A DNA stretch of 62,000 bases from the NCBI RefSeq assembly GCF_000003815.2, contig NC_049994.1, positions 3,978,254-4,040,253 of the forward strand. The letters run 5' to 3'. The notes below the pieces were generated by a model. It was not told where the DNA came from and searched no databases. It was given only the letters and a program-made list of their open reading frames with translations. This DNA comes from Branchiostoma floridae (lineage: Eukaryota > Chordata > Leptocardii > Amphioxiformes > Branchiostomatidae). This document shows, in pieces, positions 22,490-33,973 of this stretch (its first letter is position 1; the number at the start of each line of letters is the position of its first letter). The translations under genes were made by a program, and so were the position numbers.

Positions 22490-22919
22490 GGTCACTGAAC
22501 ACCTGAGAAGCCAGCAATAACAGCACAGCACCAGTTTCTAGGCGCTTTACCCCAACCACTGCCACTAGCCGCAGCTATGTACTCATTTACACCTGAGTTA
22601 GGTGAGGAAAGTCGTGTAAAGTGCCTTTCCCAGGCCATAGGGGCATGTTCGGGCATGACGCACCCGCCATGACACATGAGTCAGGGGTAGGAGGAACCCC
22701 TTGCATCCTTGGTCGGAAGTCCTCCTAGGAGACGGAAACTCCAAACAACAAACCTGCATCTGCTGGGGACGTCTTACACGTTGCATACAGTTGCCCCTGT
22801 AGGACTAGTGCGCCAGTGGACGAGAGGGTGGAGAAGGTCGTGCACACCCCTCATTCACCTTAAAAACCCAAGTGCAGGCCAGGTAGACAGGTCACCTTAA
22901 CTCGTCCGCCATTGTCTTC
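22490..22919 (-). mobile_element. Retroposon-like region, including SINE relic (family C)
   Basis: 22578-22650 (CACCTGAGTTAGGTGAGGAA, GTGTAAAGTGCCTTTCCCA) matches the family C phrase at 9525 in the same orientation. The remaining GC-richer sequence up to the gap looks retroposon-like, but I could not assign it. Confidence 0.4.
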
Positions 22920-23165
22920 NNNNNNNNNNNNNNNNNNNNNNNNNNNNNNNNNNNNNNNNNNNNNNNNNNNNNNNNNNNNNNNNNNNNNNNNNNNNNNNNN
23001 NNNNNNNNNNNNNNNNNNNNNNNNNNNNNNNNNNNNNNNNNNNNNNNNNNNNNNNNNNNNNNNNNNNNNNNNNNNNNNNNNNNNNNNNNNNNNNNNNNNN
23101 NNNNNNNNNNNNNNNNNNNNNNNNNNNNNNNNNNNNNNNNNNNNNNNNNNNNNNNNNNNNNNNNN
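22920..23165. other. Assembly gap (N run)
   Basis: Undetermined bases. The gap has removed the far end of the adjacent MITE copy. Confidence 0.99.
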
Positions 23166-23306
23166 TTTAATTTCGCGGTAACACCATACACTGCAGACTA
23201 ATACCATAATAAGAAAATGTTCGCGGTGGTTTTAAGTTCGCGGCGAAGTGGTCACCGCGAAAACCGCGAACATTAATCCACCGCGAACATTTCTGCATTT
23301 ACAGTA
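23166..23306 (-). mobile_element. TTCGCGG MITE, copy 1 (truncated by gap)
   Basis: Contains TTCGCGGTGG and CCGCGAACATT blocks and ends TGCATTTACAGTA, the terminus of the intact copy at 48658-48864. It is inverted relative to that copy and its other end is lost in the gap. Confidence 0.85.
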
Positions 23307-23944
23307 TTGGTGTGTTTGTTGAAAGTGTGAGTCCGCACATGCGAATTTGAATGTTTGGCATGTCCGGAAGACCAACAGGAAGTTGGATCAAAAGTACCAG
23401 AAATGTCCCACCCAGAAAGCTTAAAGGTGATATGACATGAGACTTTCTCAATTCTATAGTTTTTCTCAAGGCCCATGTACTTTATGTAGTGTTTTATGCA
23501 TGGTTTACTTAGATCAGGATATAACGTTATCAGAGATTATTTGGCATAAACTTAAAAATCTTCAGAAGAATGAATTCGAAAAACCAAACATAACTTAAAT
23601 GACAACATACTCGCATACAATACTATACCATTTGGCACTCCCTATAGTATTGTAAGGGTGAATTTATACATGTAATAAAAACTACATCTTGCTTGGTTTT
23701 TGGACTAGGTCATTAACATAATTATACTATACCATTAGTCTCTGGCCCTATGGTATTGTGTGCGGGTAAAAATGTTCGTATTTACAATATGATGCTAATA
23801 TCCTAACGCCATTCTAAGCTCTAATTGGCTACTGGCAGAAAAAGAAATTGCAAGAACACACAAGCAAAAACAATATGCTTTCCCTACCGGGGAAGCATGA
23901 ATACAAAAAAAATCTTAATACGTTACGGAGGTGGGAGATTAAAG
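23307..23944. other. No gene recognised
   Basis: AT-rich. A TATAGTATTGT-type phrase occurs twice, near 23643 and 23750. Nothing else is supported. Confidence 0.5.
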
Positions 23945-24265
23945 CTAAGTGCACAACCCGCCGTACGTTCAATTTGTCCGTACGTTTTTTGGGGATGCCA
24001 CGTCCGCCACGTATTTCTGAAAACGTTCAGGCAGTACAGGGCAGGCGCGCGCCCCTACGTACAGGGGGCGAGACCGCAGCCCGATGGTACACAAAGTTTT
24101 GCCTGCACGTAAAGTTCTACGGCGTGTCCGTGCGCTCCAAAATCCGTCAGATTCCCTACGAGTTCGTACAGAGGCGGTACTTACCACTTACGTATCCCTA
24201 AAAAATGTCCACGTTTTGGCACGTAGATAGCACGTATTTGCACGTACGGCGGGTTGTGCACTTAG
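23945..24265. mobile_element. 321-bp MITE with perfect 24-bp terminal inverted repeats
   Basis: The left terminus begins CTAAGTGCACAACCCGCC (23945-23968) and the right terminus is its exact reverse complement (24242-24265). The interior is rich in TACGT and CGTACG words. The flanks suggest at most a 3-bp ATT duplication, so the superfamily is uncertain. Overlapping frames are not genes. Confidence 0.88.
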
Positions 24266-26067
24266 ATTTATTTGTTATTTTCTCTAGACTGCATACACGG
24301 TGATACATATTGTGGCAGCAATAACTCAAAATTGCATGCTACTATCCTCGCCGATCAAAGAGCTTGCGCCACTTCAAGAACTCCAGGAAGTGTAAGTAAG
24401 ATGGATGTAGCTCCAACTTCATAAACTTGCAGCCATGGACTTTACCTGTCAATGGATCTTTCTGAAGAAAAGCAAGACAAATGATCAAATCAGTCTAGAT
24501 ATCTGGGGAATATCTGATGCCACGACTGGACACACTCAATCATCATCTAAAGCCCAACTACAAGCGACTTCATCATGCAACTATCAGACATCAGAATCTC
24601 TCAGTAATACGTAGCTTTTTTTTATATTTTCTGGCGATAAAACCCTTTTTCAAGTTCATCATCTCATGTTATTCTAATATACAGAATATAGGCTATACTG
24701 ATGCATCCATATGTGATCCTACATCATCTCCTTTAGAAGATGCATTTCACTATATTGAAAATGTAATATGTTCTATCTATCCATACGCATACTGATTTCT
24801 TGAGGGGATTTTCGTGGTCCAAGCTCCCATTTTCTTGGCTGTTTTTCAAAGGCGGACTCTTTCTGCAAGCGGGATCATAAATTGTCACTTGGAGGGAGCG
24901 TAAAAATCAATTTGAAAGGCGTTTTCGGACGGAAAAAGAATTGGAATAAGAACGGACATTTAACACGCTGTCATTTGGAAAGGGCTGGCGTGCGTTCGCG
25001 GCTGACCTCCCGGTATAGATGCGTCCACCTCCTGAAAGATAAGATCACCTCGGATCAGCTCCGCCGGTCTTTGTTACCCCAGTCATTCATTCCTAGACAT
25101 ATACTCATAGAAGGCTTGGCACAATGCTCGTGTATTCATCAGAAACATCGTGCTTTGATGCAGAATGTATCACTCATTTAGCCCTAAGCTCAAGTGCAAT
25201 AGAGCCTGTCGGTCTCATATAATAGTCCGAAGATCTAGGCAGCAATAACATAGATAAAGCGAGTGAAATAGAGTTCCCCTGTCTTATCGATTGCAAGAAG
25301 ACTTTGCATAGTCCCAGAGGATGGAGTACGCTCTTTCCATAGCCTGAAAAGTGAACATTCATTCTTTCTTTCTTTTCCTTCCATTTGGAGGGCAACATCT
25401 TGAAAATTAATGGCTACATTTCAAGAATCTTTATTCGCCTCATGTATCCACCAGAGATTTAATTGGATAGCTGTTTTTCAATGCTCTTGCTTAACGATCT
25501 TGTACATCGCGATGTCTATTTCCGTGAATTAGCGATAAAAGAGTACTACACTATACTCTATCCGTAGTATTACCTAGACTGTACATTCTCCAACCGCCAG
25601 GGTCTGAATTGGCCACCTGCTCTGAGAGCTTGTAGCCATACAACATCTTTAACCCTAGAGAACCATACCTCTTTACAGAATAGCCAATGAGAGCTCAGGA
25701 TTTTTCCTATTCTTACCTTTTGGAATCTTTCTTAGCGAAGCTCAGGATTCTCTGTGGAAAAAAAAAATTTAATGCAGCCCCTAAAAACAATGCTAACTGA
25801 CAATACGCATAATTAGTCTGACTACTGATCTATGTCAGCACATGTGCATGAATTAAGATGTTCCTGATTCTCTGACCTATGCTTCTGTTATCTATTGGCC
25901 GGGGGTGTGGCCCCGAACGGTCTCCAAAGTCAAAAATTTGTTCCGGTCGACTGCCGGATACCACGGAGGTACCTCTCGGTGTTTTTTCTACGCTTAGTTC
26001 AAGGTGTATATTTGTCTCAGTGTTGGTTTTGACCCCGAGTTTAAAAAAAATTCGGGGCCGGTGACGG
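24266..26067. other. No gene recognised; one GC-rich single-copy pocket
   Basis: 24880-25100 is GC-richer than its surroundings and lacks repeats I can pair. It could be an unrecognised exon or a conserved non-coding element. The rest is AT-rich. Confidence 0.4.
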
Positions 26068-26115
26068 CGGCCGATACCAATTGCCTTGCTACTTTGATCC
26101 GTTGCTGACGTCACA
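26068..26115. repeat. Short dispersed repeat with CRE-like end
   Basis: CCGATACC, then CTACTTTGATCC, then GTTGCTGACGTCAC align with 56188-56235 (GTATCGACTTCTAAC, CTTTGACC, TTGCTGACGTCAC) and, less well, with 58863-58910. Confidence 0.5.
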
Positions 26116-26858
26116 CTTCCATAATGCCACGTGACAAAGGCTTTGGGTCATACCAACTTGAGAAGATTCAGACAATTGATCAAAGCTTGTTGTTATTACT
26201 AAACACCTAACTTTGTTTAAGAAAATGGCACAAGAAAAATCTTTACAGAGATTTCTAACGCTAATCATATTTTAAGCCATTACAGGACTTCTATTGCTAA
26301 ATCTTGACAAAACTACATGAACAATATTGCTGTCTACACACTCGCAAGAAAGACAAATGTTCAACAGCAGTTTGGGCCGTAATAGACACATGTGAAGCTA
26401 GCTCTTTTATGGATATCCAATGCATTCACTCTTGTAATTTCGCTACCATTCGCTGCCAAGGCTCTAAACAAAGAAATCATAGGCCATTGCCATAAAGAAT
26501 AGTATCTTTTCATCCATACCATTATGAATGAATATCTAGTTTTAACCTTCCGTTGGCTTATGAGAGGCACTATGTTGCATGACCTTGTTTATCACGGCTT
26601 TCTAAATTGTCCTTCACAAATTTGTGTTTTTCACTCCCACGGCCTACCTTCCCATTAACGCTTCCAGAAATAAATAAATCCTCTTTGTGGCAATCAAAGA
26701 CTGAACTCAAATCCTTACTATCTTTACGTAGAGTAAAGCTTTATATTGTGAACGAAAAAACCGTTAAACATAAGCCAGCCACGGTAGCTAGTGGGGGAGC
26801 ACTTTATCCCGGATCTGAATTTTTCATGGAGGCTTTTGATTCTACCGCTAGATAGTGC

Positions 26859-27167
26859 ATGAAAAAAAAGCCTTTGATTCCCACCGTTAAGAATGAAATG
26901 TGTGATGTACATGACCTTCTGTACGGCTGGGATTGTGAGGTAGGGCCGCCTGTGGTGGCGGGAATGGCCAATTTCTACGGGGTCACTGACCTCGAGAGTC
27001 CAATGCCTTCGGCAGGCTGTCCATCAACGTTGAAGCAATTTCGTGCCTTGACAGCGACGTTGGGAAGGCACCGATCGAAATATCTTGGGAATTACTTACG
27101 TCTATTTTGGCGGTGGGATCGCACTGTGACTGGCTCTTTCAGACGTTTGATAAAAGATCTAGCTTAA
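26859..27167 (+). other. Unassigned 102-codon open frame, possible exon
   Basis: The frame is open with a GC-rich body at 26890-27130, contrasting with AT-rich flanks. It contains VHDLLYGWDCEVGPPVVAG-type sequence that I do not recognise. A donor-like GAG|GTAGGG falls at about 26939. No domain, signal peptide or repeat partner was seen. It could be an exon, a conserved non-coding block or chance. Confidence 0.2.
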
Positions 27168-27454
27168 CTAGGTACGTAGCTATACATGAATATGCCAACA
27201 CAACATCTGTATCTGTTTATATCCATTTATATTGCATACCCTGTGAAACGCGGCAAAGTGTAACACAACTTGTTTGTACTGAACACTACAAGCTGCATAT
27301 GCGGACGGATTTAGATCCACTCTCACCTGGAAGGACTTGAAAATAATCTTTTTGATATGTGTAATGGGTTCTTTAACTTGCTCGATGCTTGACTTTCCTA
27401 AGAAAAACGGGACCTACATTTAAAGTTTTATCCGAGGTATGTCCCTAACCAACG

Positions 27455-27560
27455 ATAGGCACTTATAGGCACTTTAGTGAAGTGAGATAATTGATACCTT
27501 TTCCAGGGTCACAATGTCAAGGGATTAGAGCCTAGGACCTCTGAATTATGAAGAAAACGT
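27455..27560 (-). mobile_element. SINE relic (family C), inverted partner of 30350-30450
   Basis: GATACCTTTTCCAGGGTCAC, AATGTCAAGGGATTAGAGCC and TAGGACCTCTGAATTATG are matched in reverse complement at about 30345-30420. Confidence 0.65.
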
Positions 27561-27724
27561 CCTGTCAATACGCCACCAAATCCACATTTGTACTCATAAA
27601 ATCGCTAGCAAAATGCATAAACATCACATAGCTTGATTTATTGTTAAAGATTCGAAAACAAATGACAGATATGAGGCCCCCAAAAAACACCAGGCTCTCA
27701 AGCATTTCGAGTGTTTTACCAGCT

Positions 27725-27860
27725 TCCGCGCATGCGAATAGAATCACACTCATGCAAAACAAAATGGCGTCGTTTGATAATGATGCAGAATTACCAACGC
27801 TAAACAATAACACGGTGTGTAACTCTATTAAACAATACATGAGTTTGGGGTTTAATTGAG
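27725..27860 (+). promoter_or_regulatory. Possible promoter and start codon (NRF1-like site, AAAATGGCG)
   Basis: CCGCGCATGCGAA near 27726 is close to the NRF1 palindrome. It lies about 30 bp before AAAATGGCGTCG, which opens a 31-codon frame (MASFDNDAELPTLNNN...) ending at a TGA. No convincing donor is present, so a gene is unproven. Confidence 0.2.
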
Positions 27861-27876
27861 TTATTGCCTAGCGTGT

Positions 27877-27914
27877 GGAGGAGGGGGGGGGGGAGCACGA
27901 GGGGGGGAGGGGGT
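27877..27914 (+). repeat. G-rich tract, G-quadruplex-prone
   Basis: Runs of 11, 7 and 5 guanines are separated by short spacers. Confidence 0.7.
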
Positions 27915-28269
27915 CCAGACACCATATGTTCTATCTTTATGCACTGTAGATTTTGCGCTCTTTCCTTCACCTCTGCTCATGTTTGTGAGCGCTATCTTAG
28001 ACCAAACGCTCACAGTCCGTGCGGCAAATAGAGCCGTACGATGCGTTGTGATATACTGGTTACTACAGAGATGTGATCACGGCCATTTGCCGCAGCACTT
28101 AGCGCACTATCGGCCCGTAACACAACCGCTTGTGTTACACACCGACTCAGTTGTAACGTATGGCGTTGTAGCCGTTGATTCATGCCTAATCGCCTCATCT
28201 GTGCTTATGTCCCACCAAATGGTCAAACTATCACTGGTATATACGTTTTTCACACGGCGCGCTAGAACC

Positions 28270-28535
28270 ACTCGTGTCACGTGACCTGTGTGACCCATGT
28301 GTCACCATGGCTCCCATGTCACGTGACTACCATCAGAGCTGGAGAAAGATGGCGACTGCATTTCGAAAGCTTTACACCACAAGCATCTTCGTCTTGCGTA
28401 ATAGTTCATTTTTCCCAAACCACAAGCTGCAAGTAAAGATGGCCATTTGAAATCATTCCGAAAGCTTCTCACTGCAAGCTTCTAACGTAATAGTTTCTCT
28501 CATTTTTTTTTCAAACCGCACGCCGCAAGTAACGC
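28270..28535 (+). promoter_or_regulatory. Twin GTCACGTGAC boxes before a YY1-like ATG, then a tandem duplicate
   Basis: GTCACGTGAC (full 10-bp palindrome, USF/TFEB type) lies at 28276-28285 and 28318-28327. AAAGATGGCGACTGC, a YY1-type start context, follows near 28345. The ATG opens a 33-codon frame, MATAFRKLYTTSIFVLRN..., whose basic amphipathic character resembles a mitochondrial presequence. CAA|GTAAAG could be a donor. The next ~90 bp repeat the unit with frame-breaking changes (AAGATGGCCATTTGA), which argues for a tandem repeat instead. Confidence 0.25.
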
Positions 28536-28827
28536 GGGGAGTCAGGAAAAGTTTGCCGGCTTTCGCAAACAACTTCAGGCTGGTCATATGTCTTCCTGCC
28601 CGGTCACCACCTTTCCTATGCTTTCGACCTTGTAGGGGTCAGAATTATCATAGCCTGTCCGTATCGTTGGACTGATTGTACCCTCGCGATCAAACTCAAT
28701 CCCTAACACACCCCATTCCCAGTATAGCTCATGAAACTTTCATGTTCAGGCACAGTGGCTCAAACAGACGTAAAAACTGGCAATCAAAGAACTGTCCCAC
28801 CCACTAAAAAAGGTAGAAAACTGGGTT

Positions 28828-28920
28828 TAAGACTTCATCAACACCGGATGTACCTGGGAACGTGATTCGCTGTAAGGCTTCAGCAGGACCGGATGTACAC
28901 CTGGGAATGTGATCCCAGGA
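28828..28920. repeat. Two ~40-bp direct repeats
   Basis: ACCGGATGTACCTGGGAACG and ACCGGATGTACACCTGGGAA recur within ~45 bp with similar flanks (AGACTTCA / AGGCTTCA). Confidence 0.7.
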
Positions 28921-29069
28921 TGTCAACCGATTTCTAAAAGTATCCATGGCGTGAAGTACGTTAGCACGGATTTGATCTCCTTAGGTAAAGGGTTTACCTG
29001 AAAATGGGCTGCAACGTGCTCTATCAGTCTATCGTACTTTAATGCGTCATGTTGTGTGTAGCACACCAC

Positions 29070-29165
29070 ATGGAGAGGCCATGGGTTCGATCAAGGCTTG
29101 GCTGGACACTTCGTCCTTGGAAAAGGCACGACACTGTTACCTCCGTTGCAGACGTCGAGCAGGAC
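29070..29165 (+). mobile_element. SINE relic (family C) with B-box-like site
   Basis: GGGTTCGATC near 29090 resembles a Pol III B-box. It is followed by CTTGGAAAAGGCACGACAC, a family C phrase. Downstream to 29300 is a C-rich CCACCCACC tract. Confidence 0.4.
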
Positions 29166-29429
29166 CCTTTTGGGGGTGGGGCGCTGTTCCACGATTTTCA
29201 GCTTTGCCATGCCTCTTCGAGGCAAACCCCTTCCACTGGCATAACACAACTTATGACACACCCACCCCCACCCACCCACCAACCCACCCACGCGAAGTCT
29301 GCAACGGGGCCAAGGCTAACTGTACTGGACTTACACTTTTCCACTCCAAAAAAAAGGTATCCTGTCGTCGGTTGGGAAGGTAAACGGCGGTGGAAGAAAA
29401 GGGCAGAGGAATACAACCCACTGCCGCTC

Positions 29430-29990
29430 CGGCTTCAAAAAGGCTATATGGGACAACCTTATACCTTATCATGTCATATTTTACACGTAAGACGCTTTTA
29501 GAAGCCTCTGCTTCTCACAATGTGTAGATAATCTAGATCTTACCATATAAATGGTGATTTATGTATTTCGCCTTTTTTGGGCGACCTACTGTCATAGAAA
29601 CTATGCTAAGTGACAACTTGTCAAACAGAATATTGTCTTGTTACTCAAACTATCAAAGATAGCTCACAATTTGTTAGGGAAAATAAGCCAAATAAGCTCG
29701 AAACAGTCATTCTCTAATGGCCCAAAACAGTGAGGGGTACGAAACCCTAAGCAAAGAGATATCATATCTTGTCAGAATACCTGAGCGATGAGCCTCGATG
29801 GTTTATGTACATTAAAAAAAATTGTCCCCAAGCGATTCATCTCTGAGTGTTGGCAAATCATCACAGTAGCTTCTTCATAGCTTCCGTACATCACAAGAAA
29901 AACGACTACCTCGGAGTGTACTTTTTCATCATAAAACGTGAGTGGTTTCATACAAGACTTATCTACCTGGGACTATATTAAATTGCTCCA
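29430..29990. other. No gene recognised
   Basis: AT-rich sequence with no paired repeats. Confidence 0.5.
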
Positions 29991-30004
29991 GGCCTTGCTC
30001 CTAC

Positions 30005-30250
30005 ATAGCTCATCCCTCCAAATTTGCTCTTGGCGGCCATCCAACGGAGGAAAAAAAAACGAAGGGCAAAGAAAATTGCGTTGTTGTTTCGTGGCGTCAT
30101 TCGGCGGCAATTGAGTTGTCCGCAATTGGATTTTCCTTCTGATTGGTTGCTAAGAGTTTTCTTTGATAGGATGGGGTGATGACGTCGTTGCATTGGACTG
30201 TAGCCGATGTGTAGGGTCATGTGAGGATACTGTGACGTAAGCACTACGTG
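30005..30250. promoter_or_regulatory. Cluster of promoter-type motifs (NF-Y, two CRE-like)
   Basis: CTGATTGGTTGCT (inverted CCAAT box) near 30139, GATGACGTCG near 30178 and GTGACGTAAG near 30232 fall within 100 bp. A GGCGGCCATCC, partly YY1-like, lies near 30032. No exon was identified on either side. Confidence 0.25.
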
Positions 30251-30344
30251 AAATCTGATCTTTAAGCATTATGTAATCCATTCGAAAAGCTTACGTAAAG
30301 CATACTTTCATTAAAAAACATTTTCGCATCCTTATACGTTTTTT

Positions 30345-30455
30345 TCCATAATTCAGAGGTCCTAGGCTCTAATCCCTTGACATGATTCGACGTTGTGACC
30401 CTTGAAAAGGTATCAATTTTTTCACTTTTTCACTCAAGTGTCAATACTGATGTTA
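30345..30455 (+). mobile_element. SINE relic (family C)
   Basis: ATTCAGAGGTCCTAGGCTCT, AATCCCTTGACATGATTC and TGACCCTTGAAAAGGTATCA are the reverse complement of the copy at 27455-27560. Confidence 0.65.
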
Positions 30456-31740
30456 TATATAGTAAGGGCTGCCGTCACCGTTGCACTTCCCTATTTGCGC
30501 CTTATATGCTACTAATACTAATTTTTCACAGCAAATTTGTCTACGTATACACGAAATATTTGTATATATGTAAAGTATGTAGTACCCCAGTTTGTCAAAT
30601 ATGTGATTTCAGTTCTAATAAGCCAGAAATGGAATCTTGAACTAGTTTAACTATAATATTCAACACAGGAATTAGCCTTACCCAATTTTCGACTGACCAG
30701 CACCAGCCTTTGTCAAGGAATGGGGAAGAAATCTACTGCTTCCGTGACGTCACGTTATGCAGATAAAACACGTGACTCAATGAGCAGTGGATCATAAGTT
30801 GCACGAAGTTCAAGAATGACCTCTACTAACACGACAGATGAAATTTAAAGTTAACGAATGGAATATGATCGAAAAATTTGCAGACAATTTAAGAACACTC
30901 ACAGTAACCACATATGGTATAGGTTGATCATTATTAGCTAACACATTTTATTAGTCAACTTGCTGTAGAACCAAACTGTTTCCAAATTGCACTTTGTAAG
31001 AAAATAATGGAGTAAAGCGCCCCTTGGGATAGTGTTTCGTGGCCGTATTGTCTGTAACGGGCGCGCCTTGCATCGGCAATATTTTCTTGTGACGTCAGAA
31101 ACGCTCGATTTCTTGGACATCGCTGGGCTCAAGGCCAGGAATTGTACCAAAGGAAACAGATGTTCACAAACAGCTATTTTAATCGTTACAGTTCACCAAC
31201 TTAAGACGGCAATGTGGCAAGCAAGGGTGAAGGTGTATCGGGTCAAGACTTGTTTTGGTTTAAGACAAGTCAACATTTCTCGGTTTAAGCAAAAAATGTA
31301 ACGGGTACAATGTAAGACAACTTATGTGCATTGTATAAGACAACCGGCTATATGGCAACATTAATATGATACAGTACATTTTCAAATTCTAGGTTATACA
31401 ATATTAAAAGAAAACACAATATACAAATTGAACCAAAGCGCTAGCGTAAAATCAGACTATTTAAAACTTACATAGATTTAGTATTAAAAGTATTAAAAGA
31501 CACAACAAGGATTTGTATATCTAGTATATAGCTATAGATTCTTATGTTTATTTTCTTAAGTCATCGTCGAGAGGTTTCCTTTTCTGCTAGAATGTATCGC
31601 TGCTTTTGCCTAGCTTTACAGAAACTGTGTCGGGACCTAACATTAATACATGGAGTAACTCTCTACCTGTTTCACTACCCTTTGAAATTAAGTGAATGTT
31701 GTTACAACGGTCGAACTGAACGATTACGCTCAAGTACCAA
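30456..31740. other. No gene recognised
   Basis: A GTGACGTCAG CRE-like site lies near 31089. The remainder is AT-rich and unassigned. Confidence 0.5.
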
Positions 31741-31744
31741 TGAC

Positions 31745-31949
31745 AAAACAGAAATGTTCGCGGTGGATTAATATTCGCGGTTTTCGCGGTGACCACTTAA
31801 CCGCGAACTGAAAACCACCGCGAATATTTTTCTATAATGGTATTAGACTGCAGTCTATGGTGTTACCGCGAACTTAAATCCACCGCGAAAAGTCCCTTTT
31901 CCCGCTACCGCGAAATTAAATCCCCGTGAACTTTAATGCATTTACAGTA
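31745..31949 (+). mobile_element. TTCGCGG MITE, copy 2
   Basis: CAGAAATGTTCGCGGTGG opens the copy, followed by CCACCGCGAATATTTTTC and CTACCGCGAAATTAAATCC, ending TGCATTTACAGTA. The left terminus is degraded (ACAAAACAG in place of CTGTAAATGCAG). Confidence 0.88.
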
Positions 31950-32161
31950 TGTCGTTTTCTTGTTAATTTGCATGACTTCAAAAGCTTTACTTAATGTTAA
32001 GAAAGATGGACATATCTTTACGAATAATTACACAGGGAGAGATACATATGAAGAGTTATCGAGAGAGAGGGAAGTGATTGGTGGTTTTTCATATGTCAAT
32101 ATAGTACTGGCTTATATGATTTCAAATATGATTTGAACTTCAGGATATGGGTGGGTCAAAA

Positions 32162-32165
<4 letters not shown>

Positions 32166-32219
<54 letters not shown>
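32166..32219. repeat. (AT)n microsatellite
   Basis: About 27 uninterrupted AT dinucleotides. Confidence 0.98.
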
Positions 32220-32222
<3 letters not shown>

Positions 32223-33755
32223 GTCTGAGGAGGATTTACAGTGTCTTTAGCAGGTGAGACATAACGTGCTTTCCTTCAGGCTGGCTTACGTAGTGGGCCG
32301 GTTATGGTACAGCAAATGGCTTAAACATGTAAAACCGTGTAAGCGAAGGCCAGAACAAATTGACTTTACAGGTTACAAATTCGAGGGCGGAAATTAGCTG
32401 GGGGGGAGAAGGATCCATCAAGGACGCTAGTGGGCGGTTGTCTGGCCGGTCGGTCCTTTTTTGCGGCAAAATATAGTGAGCACTCATACCTTAGTTGGGC
32501 TACGCATACGGGGCAAAGGCCACTCTTACCCGCATGCGCCCAAGGTCCATCTTGCACAAATACGTTGCTTAAACTAGCTGTAAAGGTCATTTTCTATGTA
32601 AATGTTCGCATTTGAGGAGATGGAATTTACTGTTCAAAGTTTCCGCCATTTTATTTTGTTGAAACAAAACAGACATTTAGCCATGTTTAAGGTGCCTGTC
32701 ACGCTCTACAAAAGTCCCATTTTCACGTGGGGTCAAAAGTCATCAACATTTTGTATTGATGGTATCACGAACATCTTATAGCCTTATAGAATGTGCTAAT
32801 TCTTCGCTAGATGGACACCTACAACCATGTCAGGTGATCTTTGTGATATCCTTAACCCAAGATGTATAGTTGATATTGGCTGTTTTTTTCTTACGCCACT
32901 TTCATGAAAGCCATATACGCCTCTCTTTCTAAGTGCAACATATAAGCCATCTCATCGTTCGGAGTGCACATGCGCGAGTGAAGCATTGTGGTCCAGGTCA
33001 AAGTTCAAGATCCCATGGCTAGTGTATATTCCAACATGTCCAGGCTTTTTGGAAACATTTCGCTTTCTTACAGAGAACTACATTCGTTTTCAGTTATCTT
33101 CATTGTAATTTGTCGTTTGTTGTATTTCAAAGAAGTTTATGCTGACATGTTAGAAATACACTGAAAGGCAGTAAATAGTCTCACGACTTTTGACATCACT
33201 CTGTATGAAATACCAAGCAATCCGCGTCAGCCAGAGCACCACTCAGTAACCCATGTGCCCCTACGCCGGAGCTAATGAGAAAGTCACTAATTCGTACGTC
33301 AGACAGAAACAAACGTTTTTTTTTTCTTTCGTTGCCTTTTTACAAGAAGTGTCAACCCCGTTTCAAAACACATCAATCAAAGCTGATTTGCATAGTCCAT
33401 CCAACGGGCTGACAGTCCCAAGGGACGTTCCCACGCCGCTCACTAACTAGAACAGCCTACACGCCGGTCGTAATTTGTCGACCAATTGTCGGGATGGATT
33501 AACGATGTCCATTTCATGCGCCATTACATGACGTAGGTGCACTCCTTAATTAAATTAATGCCCGTTGTGTCAGGCATGTTTGCTTGAATGCGTCGTCTGA
33601 TTTTCTTTATGGTAGACGGGTCATCCATTTTGTGTAGCTATAAGTCATGGTATGTATACCTATGTAAGCTCTAGAAATCTTAACAGAAATAAGGAATAAT
33701 TTCAACTCCACTTTGTATCAAAATAAGAATTACTATTACAGATACCTGACTTTTT
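32220..33755. other. No gene recognised
   Basis: Mixed-composition sequence without paired repeats or recognisable exons. Confidence 0.5.
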
Positions 33756-33759
33756 AAAA

Positions 33760-33973
33760 CTGCAAATGCAGAAATGTTCGCGGTGGTTTATATTCGCGGT
33801 TTTCCCGTTGCCAATTCACCGCAAACTCAAAACTACCGCGAACATTTTTCTATGGCAAAAGTAAACTACAGTGCATGGTGCTACCGCGAACTTAAAACCA
33901 CCGCGAATAGTCCTTTTTTCCCGCTACCGCGAAACCAAATCCCCGTGAACTTTAATGTGATTTCTATGCAGTA
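33760..33973 (+). mobile_element. TTCGCGG MITE, copy 3
   Basis: Opens CTGCAAATGCAGAAATG, contains the TTCGCGGTGG, ACCGCGAACATTTTTCTA and CCGCTACCGCGAAA blocks in order, and ends with a degraded ATGCAGTA terminus. Two substitutions in the left end and a small insertion in the right end mark it as older than the copy at 48658. Confidence 0.85.

Noticed and set aside
23825-24201. Two overlapping frames of 95 and 117 codons
   Set aside because: They fall inside a MITE with perfect terminal inverted repeats and non-coding composition.
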